A stretch of DNA of 64,000 bases from contig JAYMGJ010000178.1 of assembly GCA_037178675.1 (NCBI GenBank), positions 62,001 through 126,000 of the forward strand, in the 5' to 3' direction. The notes under the pieces were generated by a model. It did no database searches. It saw nothing but the letters and a program-made list of their open reading frames with translations, and had not been told where the DNA came from. The position numbers and the translations under genes are program-made. Positions 58,621 to 64,000 of the stretch are shown here, in pieces. Source of the stretch: Scleroderma bovista (Eukaryota > Basidiomycota > Agaricomycetes > Boletales > Sclerodermataceae). Numbering within the stretch: position 1 is the first letter of the stretch; each line of letters begins with the position of its first letter.

Positions 58621-59348
58621 GGCAATCACTCATTGTTTCTGAACTTTTTGTGCCCGGCACCCAAAAACACATTGATAATCACACATAATCATACACTTAC
58701 AACAGTCTGCGGCAGAAATAGTTACAGGAATGCGACGGAAACAACAGTACAGTGGTGGCATCATTCCTGATCAAGTTGACACGTATGTAGCAAATGAGGT
58801 GTGCCGATAATATTAATTGCAATGTATGAGTCAGATACTATTGACATTAGAATAAGGGGAACATACCTCTAGAGTGCATGAGAACCATGATGAATCGAGG
58901 TTGTCTGAATCGAGGTTGTCGAGTTACACCTCTGTGTTTCCCCTGGACTCACGAGATTTACGAGTCTTGGATCGAGTCTGGCGGTCTTTCGGTGAAAGTG
59001 CCTGTTTCGTCAGAAATGGGGATGTCAATACACCGCCATTAGTATCACACAAGACTTGGATTTTACGCTAGTCTTGAGTGCCATCTTACTGCAATGATTA
59101 GGTCCAGACATTTTTACCATCTGAATGCCTGGAATAGGCATGCATTCTTCCTTGTGTGCCTGCAAGTTAACGTTCAATTCAGATGTGATTTATGGTTGCT
59201 GACATAGTGAGAAAAGCATCACCATTCGATGGTTTGTCGTCTGCAAACTAGCGTTGACTTTCGATTCGCCCTTGGGACCATTGGGGCGTTGGATGATGCG
59301 AGGTTTTGGACATGATGTTGTGGGCTAGAGTCATTGGCACTTTTTGCA
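58621..59348. other. Non-coding left arm of the CACTA-like element
   Basis: No supported gene. A 65-codon plus-strand frame at 58874 has a duplicated CGAGGTTGTC word but no domain. The stretch lies between the subterminal repeats and the accessory gene. Confidence 0.4.
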
Positions 59349-62300
59349 TCAATCAATTGGAATGTGGCCATCATGCACCTTGCCTGATGCCATCGTGTTC
59401 AGATTTAGCAATGCATCCATAGCCGCAAGAAGCTTGTTAGTGGACTTCATCCACACAGCAGCCTTGGACGCTTGGCTGAGGACAACAAGATTTGTGCGAT
59501 AAATATCTTCAAGCTCAGTATCATCGTCTCTTTCAGGATGGATTGTTTTGCTGGCTCTGCTACTGGCAAGCATGATGTCATGACCCTCCTGGATCGATCC
59601 ACTGCTTGAATCTTCTGTGATTAGCGTGGCTGCAACATGTGGGACCATGAAGTACGACATAAATTGATCATATGTCAAGGGCGCAATTGCAGTCTGAAGG
59701 CCAGGCATGGTGAGAGGAAAGAGGCCATAGAGCGTGTGCTGGATTATTGCTATTCCTTTCATTCCATAGCTACGAAAGCGGTTAGTATAGGACTAAGGAT
59801 GCCAAAGGATGCGCACTATCCAGCACGTGCATGTTTGCCTATCGATGTCTTTGCAACGGCTGTGGGGTGCAGCTGACCAAACCGCTCCAGTGTGCAGCCC
59901 ACCGCTTTCAAATCTGCTCTGAAGAGTGTCCAGACACAAAGCTGTTCACGAACATCAGCGTTGTACATAGCATCCTTCAGATGATCGTGCAGAGATAAAA
60001 TACGACTTGGCAATTTTCTGAAATTGACACCCATAATTGGCCATCCACGTTCTTCAGAAACCTTGAGATATTGGACCTTTGTGGACTCTTCTTTGATCAA
60101 TGCACATGCTTCATGGGCAACAGACATTGCCTCCCAGTAGTCGGGTCCATGTTCATGAATGAGGAGATCATATCTGTCAATGGCACGAGTGAGAGCTGGG
60201 ACGTCATATGATGGGATCGTATCTGTGCACTGCTTGGCAGGACAGGTCCTTGGTGATTCAGCTTCATTATAGGCTTGTGGAATGGCAGGGTTGGCCAGAG
60301 ACTTTGATGACATGGTATGTTCAACTTCAGGCTCCAACGCAGAATCTACAGGCTAAAGTATTTTGAGTAACAATCCAAATCCGACTGGTAGGTTGCAGGA
60401 AACACAGAACGTATCTTACCATAATGGCAGATCTGGCTTGATCTCCTTAGCGCAGGAATTTTTGATGTCTTGGTGGGACGACCTAGCAAAGTATAGAGTG
60501 AGGTACAATCTGGCAGTGATGATGGAGCGGTTATCCTCGTCATCTTTACCTTCAAAGCACTTCCCGAGTTTATTGCCCTAGAATGACCAGAAGTCTCCTA
60601 CAGTGATCAGCGAGTACTGTAATCAACAATGATGAATACATACAAACCTCCTCTGATGACTCAGGAAACTCCAAGCCATCATCTGACTCCATGTTCTGAC
60701 GGCAACCACTTGCTCTCTCTATTGAGCAGTCAGAATCAAACAAATTGTCTGGCGCATTTGTACTCAAATAACTCTTCTTTGGCGTGCTGGTGCAACATTT
60801 CGATACCTATGTTTAATGTCCAATGTAGTCAGCCAGTGGTCCATGGCTTATCATCACCTACCTGCTCTGTTTCAGGTGACCTCCAAGGCTTCTTGTAGGT
60901 TCTGGGGGTTTTGGTGGTACACCGCTGCCCACCATCCATGCTGTCGTCATCCCCTAGGCCAGTAGGCTTTCGCTTCATGGTAATGTGGTGTTGCCCAGGT
61001 GTCTGATTGCCGTGTGGATGGTCATCGTGACTGTCCACATCGTTGTCATCATCATCCCCGGTCTTCCGCTTCTTGGTAATGCGACATGTGCCCAGTTGTC
61101 TGATTGCTGTGCGGATGGTCGTCGTGACTATCCATGTCATCATCATCGTCATTGCCAGTCTTCCACTTCTTGATAATGCGACGTCGCCCAGTTGTCCGAT
61201 TGCTGTGCGGATGGTTGTCATGACTGTCCATGTCGTCGTCATCGTCATCCCCGGTCTTCTGCTTCTTGGTAATGTGACGTCGCCCAGTTGTCTGATTGCT
61301 GTGTGGATGGTCATTGTGACTGTCCACATTGTTGTCATCGTCATCCCCAGTCTTCCACTTCTTGATAATGCGACGTCACCCAGTTGTCCAATTGCCGTGT
61401 GGATAGTCATCGTGGCTGTCCAAGCCATTGTTGTTGTCTGAACAGTCACCACTGTGACCATACAAATCATTGTCATCAGAACCATCCGAGTTGTTGTCAC
61501 TCATCAGTTCAGCCGCCTTCTTCTTCTTCGTTATGTGAGGTTGCCGCCCTGTTGACCGATTTCTGTGTTGATGGTTGTCGTGATGATCCAGTTCATTGTT
61601 GCTTCTTGGCTCAATGGCATTCCTCTTCAATCGGCGCAGCGCTTCCTAACATTGGATGTATGTAAGTAATAAAACTAGAGTATTATTTGCTCACCTGCGT
61701 TGCAAGGTCTTTCTGTTGCTGTCTGTCTTGAGATGATGCATTGCGCAAAAACTGGGCCATCAAATCGCGCACGGGCCAACCACCTTCGTATCTTCATAGT
61801 ATCTTCGACTCAGCTTGTGCCTGAAAAAGTGTCAACTTGAAATGTGAGTACATGCATTGTCCCACCTTTCGTATGATTTTCTCAATGAGTAATTTGTCCT
61901 TTTGGCGACTAAGTGAGTGTGTTGGGTCCAAATATTTAATAGCAAGTCTGCGGATAATGCACTAGTTTAGCATAGGATGTAAGCATAGTGGCATATATGC
62001 ATGGTATATGGCAGGTAGAGACCAAAAGGCAATCAATAACTTACCAACTGGCAATTATACAAGTCTTTCTTGTCGGAAAGCCCCATCGCATCAATAATTG
62101 TATAGCCACCTTTATGGCATCCAGCTCGTCCTGGTGGTTTGGGAATCAGTTTTGTGGCACGATCAAAAAGGCATTGTTGTGTTTTCTGGCTCTTTTTAGC
62201 TTTCTCTTTCCCTACAACACGCTGGTATGAGTCAATAGTCATATCCTTGGTAGTATGTACCCACGCTGATACGACTCCAACTCATGCTGGAGGGCTGCTA

Positions 62301-62373
62301 TTGAAGCTTCAAGTGACTCTATACGGGATCTTCCTCCCTTGGACTTTGATGAACGTGGTCTTGATTGTACCAT
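59349..62373 (-). CDS. Accessory gene of the CACTA-like element, repeat-containing, unrecognised
   Basis: I do not recognise a named domain. The start at 62373 gives MVQSRPRSSKSKGGRSRIES, followed by a short helix (LEASIAALQHELES). Later exons carry CLFDRATKLIPKPPGRAGCH, IIDAMGLSDKKDLYNCQL and NASSQDRQQQKDLATQ. Then comes an acidic/histidine-rich repeat region (DSHDDHPHSNQTTGRRHITK) coded by a 96-bp minisatellite, and a more globular C-terminal part (PSYDVPALTRAIDRYDLLIH, EHGPDYWEAMSVAHEACALI, ERGWPIMGVNFRKLPSRILS, MPGLQTAIAPLTYDQFMSYF, LSQASKAAVWMKSTNKLLAA) ending at 59349. A 1-nt difference in one repeat unit near 61085 shifts the frame. Exon boundaries are only partly resolved. It may play the DNA-binding role that TnpA plays in plant CACTA elements; that is inference. 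Confidence 0.6.
60955..61425. repeat. 96-bp minisatellite, about five units
   Basis: Units are spaced 96-97 bp apart, each with CTTCTTGATAATGCGACG or CTTCATGGTAATG and GTCATCGTGACTGTCCA. On the minus strand the unit encodes 32 residues (DSHDDHPHSNQTTGRR then HITKK-KTGDDDDDDM). A sixth, shorter relative lies near 61520. Because 96 is a multiple of three, adding or losing units keeps the protein frame, except where a single base was gained near 61085. Confidence 0.85.
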
Positions 62374-62476
62374 ATCTTGAGGAGATGGGATGTGATGGAG
62401 TGAACAGACCAGGCCCAAGACTTAGGGAATTTCGCACATCGATCTTTGATTATATAATCACTGCCTAATTACCGTC
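62374..62476. promoter_or_regulatory. Bidirectional promoter within the CACTA-like element
   Basis: Only 103 bp separate the divergent start codons of the accessory protein (62373) and the transposase (62477). The interval contains an AT-rich TATATAATC stretch. The call rests on geometry. Confidence 0.5.
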
Positions 62477-64000
62477 ATGCCTCATGCCAACTGCAAGAAA
62501 CGCTGCTGGTGCCAGTCGACCTGTGGAAAGCTACTTGGTAAAGCACAATGGAGGCACCATTACTCCTATGCTGCATCCTATGGCAATCCAGAGGAAATAG
62601 AAGCATCTGAATCTGTTCAGGATTCTATGAGTGAGGAAAGTGGCTCTGAAGCGCAATTGGAGCACGATCTTCCATCCAACCCTAATAGCGATATGATGGA
62701 GGTTGAGGAATCATGTTCAAGCGAGCCAGATAATGCTGTAGTTGACTCTGGAGATTTTGATATGAGCTCTGGTAGCTCGCAGTCTGAAGATGATTCAGGG
62801 CAAGAGGATATCGCCATTGATGATCATTGGGAGTGGGTTGCAGATGTCGCGGACCCCTTTGGAGATGAGCTCATTACACATGACGAGCTTCTGGAGGAGC
62901 TTGAACAGGATGCTGAAGAAGAAAGAGCCTTTGAGCTGAATGAAATTCATATGTAACCCCCTCTTTTGATTTACTAGATTCGGAGTTGTCACTCACAATG
63001 AACTCATTGAAAAAAATTAGGTGACAATATACTATCTGAGGATGATCATGACAATATTCATGCCTTCCATTTCATCTTGAACAGCAAAGTTTCATGCCAT
63101 GCATTTAATCAACTTCGTCTCTCATTCCGACACAAGCTATCTATTGACTCTGAATTTGTCATCTTCCATCAGATGGCCATTCTGTCAGGGGTCAAATACA
63201 AATTTGTTGACTGTTGCAAAAACTTGTGCATGGCCTACACTGCAAAGTATGCTTCCCTACAGTATTGCCCATTCTGTAATGCCCCTCGGCTCAACAAGCA
63301 TGGCAAACCTTGCCACCAGTTTGTATACATCCCTCTTATCCCTCACCTCCAAGGTTACTTCCAGAGTCCTAGGATGATTGAAGCCATGGCCTATCGAGCA
63401 CAATATAACTCTCTACCAGGTCAGGTCAATGATGTCTTTGATGGCAATCATTACTGTCACCTCTTGAACCAACATGTTGTTGTTGATGACAACAAACTGG
63501 CCCACCACTACTTCTCTGACTCCAGGGATATTGCTTTGGGACTCTGTACTGACAGCTATCTGCTCTTCAAGCGGCGACAAGGGGGTCCATCAGCCACACC
63601 CATCCTTGTCCAAAACTACAACCTTCCTCCTAATGTGCGCACACATATCAACAATCTCCTCTGTGTTGGAGTCATACCAGGGCCACACCAGCCAAAAGAT
63701 CTGGAATCCTTCCTATCCCCCCTTGATGCAGAATGTGCAGACCTTGCCTTTGGAATACCAACATTTGATGCAGCACAGAAAACCCTCTTTGACCTCCATG
63801 CATATTTCCTATTTAAACTTGGGGATATCATTGCAATCCAGAAGTTTCTTGGTCTCAAGGGTCATAACAGTATCTTCCCTTGTCGCTCATGCAAAATCAA
63901 GGCTACTCGTGGCTTGGGACACACATACTATGTGCCTCTTAAACCACCCTCTAGGAGTGATTGGGGTGGGATGACAGCATGGGAGGGTGCTTGCCTTCCT
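62477..64000 (+). CDS. Tnp2-type CACTA transposase, 5' part
   Basis: The start at 62477 gives MPHANCKKRCWCQSTCGKLL, a short cysteine-rich head (C-C-C pattern then RHHY) that fits a zinc-binding finger. A long acidic region follows (SSGSSQSEDDSGQEDIAIDD). After an intron near 62957-63020 the transposase core begins: AFHFILNSKVSCHAFNQLRL, YCPFCNAPRLNKHGKP, MAYRAQYNSLPGQV, then the Tnp2 signature ALGLCTDSYLLFKRRQGG, NYNLPPNVRTHINNLLCVGV, IPGPHQPKDLESFLSPL and IFPCRSCKI. It continues past the window end. No stop interrupts the part seen. Confidence 0.85.

Larger units (their letters stand above)
58480..64000. mobile_element. CACTA-like element with Tnp2-type transposase, right end outside the window
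   Basis: The unit has a left region dense in CACTG/CAGTG words (58480-58620), a minus-strand accessory gene (to 62373) and a divergent plus-strand Tnp2-family transposase (from 62477) that runs off the window. This matches the layout of CACTA (En/Spm) elements: subterminal repeats, an accessory protein and a transposase. The exact left end and target duplication cannot be fixed because the right end is not in the window. Confidence 0.7.

Noticed and set aside
58441..64000. Search for a TET/JBP dioxygenase carried by the transposons
   Set aside because: Some Agaricomycete transposons carry such genes, but I saw no HxD-type dioxygenase motif in any frame here or elsewhere in the window.

Overview
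The window is nuclear DNA of a mushroom-forming basidiomycete (Agaricomycetes). The evidence is dense spliced genes with roughly 45-65 nt GT-AG introns, basidiomycete-type transposons (Plavaka-like, CACTA/Tnp2-like, PIF/Harbinger), an Agaricomycete DUF6532 gene and a CMT1/GT69-type mannosyltransferase. I cannot fix order or genus. Prokaryotic features (operons, ribosome binding sites, CRISPR) do not apply.

Layout. 0-1.5 kb: gene-free, with a 22-bp tandem repeat. 1.5-7.3 kb: valyl-tRNA synthetase (-), head-to-head with a MID1-type calcium-channel subunit gene (+). 7.3-10.6 kb: a PIF/Harbinger transposon with perfect 73-bp inverted ends, inserted in the last codons of the MID1 homolog. 11-17.6 kb: a DUF6532 gene (-) divergent from a Plavaka-type transposase (+) with a nonsense codon, flanked by a short dispersed repeat. 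17.6-19.0 kb: near full-length pseudogene of proteasome subunit RPN3. 19.06-19.7 kb: GC-rich hairpin-bearing island. 19.9-21.6 kb: two small unrecognised genes (-). 22.7-23.7 kb: a homeodomain gene with an apparent 1-bp frameshift. 23.9-26.97 kb: GRAM/VASt sterol-transfer (LAM-type) protein, its 5' end abutting a decayed partial copy of MID1.

27.8-45.3 kb is a conserved core: threonyl-tRNA synthetase, two hypothetical proteins, an ABC1/ADCK kinase-like protein, a MAM3/CNNM transporter, tRNA-Tyr, a GT69 mannosyltransferase, NBS1 and ribosomal protein P1. 45.5-52.8 kb holds a direct duplication with about 5.1 kb spacing around phosphoserine aminotransferase; one copy carries an intact unknown gene, the other is broken by Ty3/Gypsy-like debris. 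53.2-58.2 kb: ornithine decarboxylase, ribosomal protein L8 and dihydrolipoyl dehydrogenase. 58.5 kb to the end: left part of a CACTA-like element with a minisatellite-bearing accessory gene (-) divergent from a Tnp2-type transposase (+) that leaves the window.

Housekeeping functions (translation, serine and polyamine synthesis, mitochondrial dehydrogenases, DNA-break repair, ion and lipid transport) are scattered as independent genes, often in divergent pairs, and are interrupted by four transposon neighbourhoods. The most useful signals are: the datable Harbinger insertion with a paralogous empty site; two aminoacyl-tRNA synthetase genes that each have two in-frame starts with a presequence between them; an 11-nt microexon in phosphoserine aminotransferase; and the accessory gene of the CACTA element. 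I did not find an obvious new multi-gene system.
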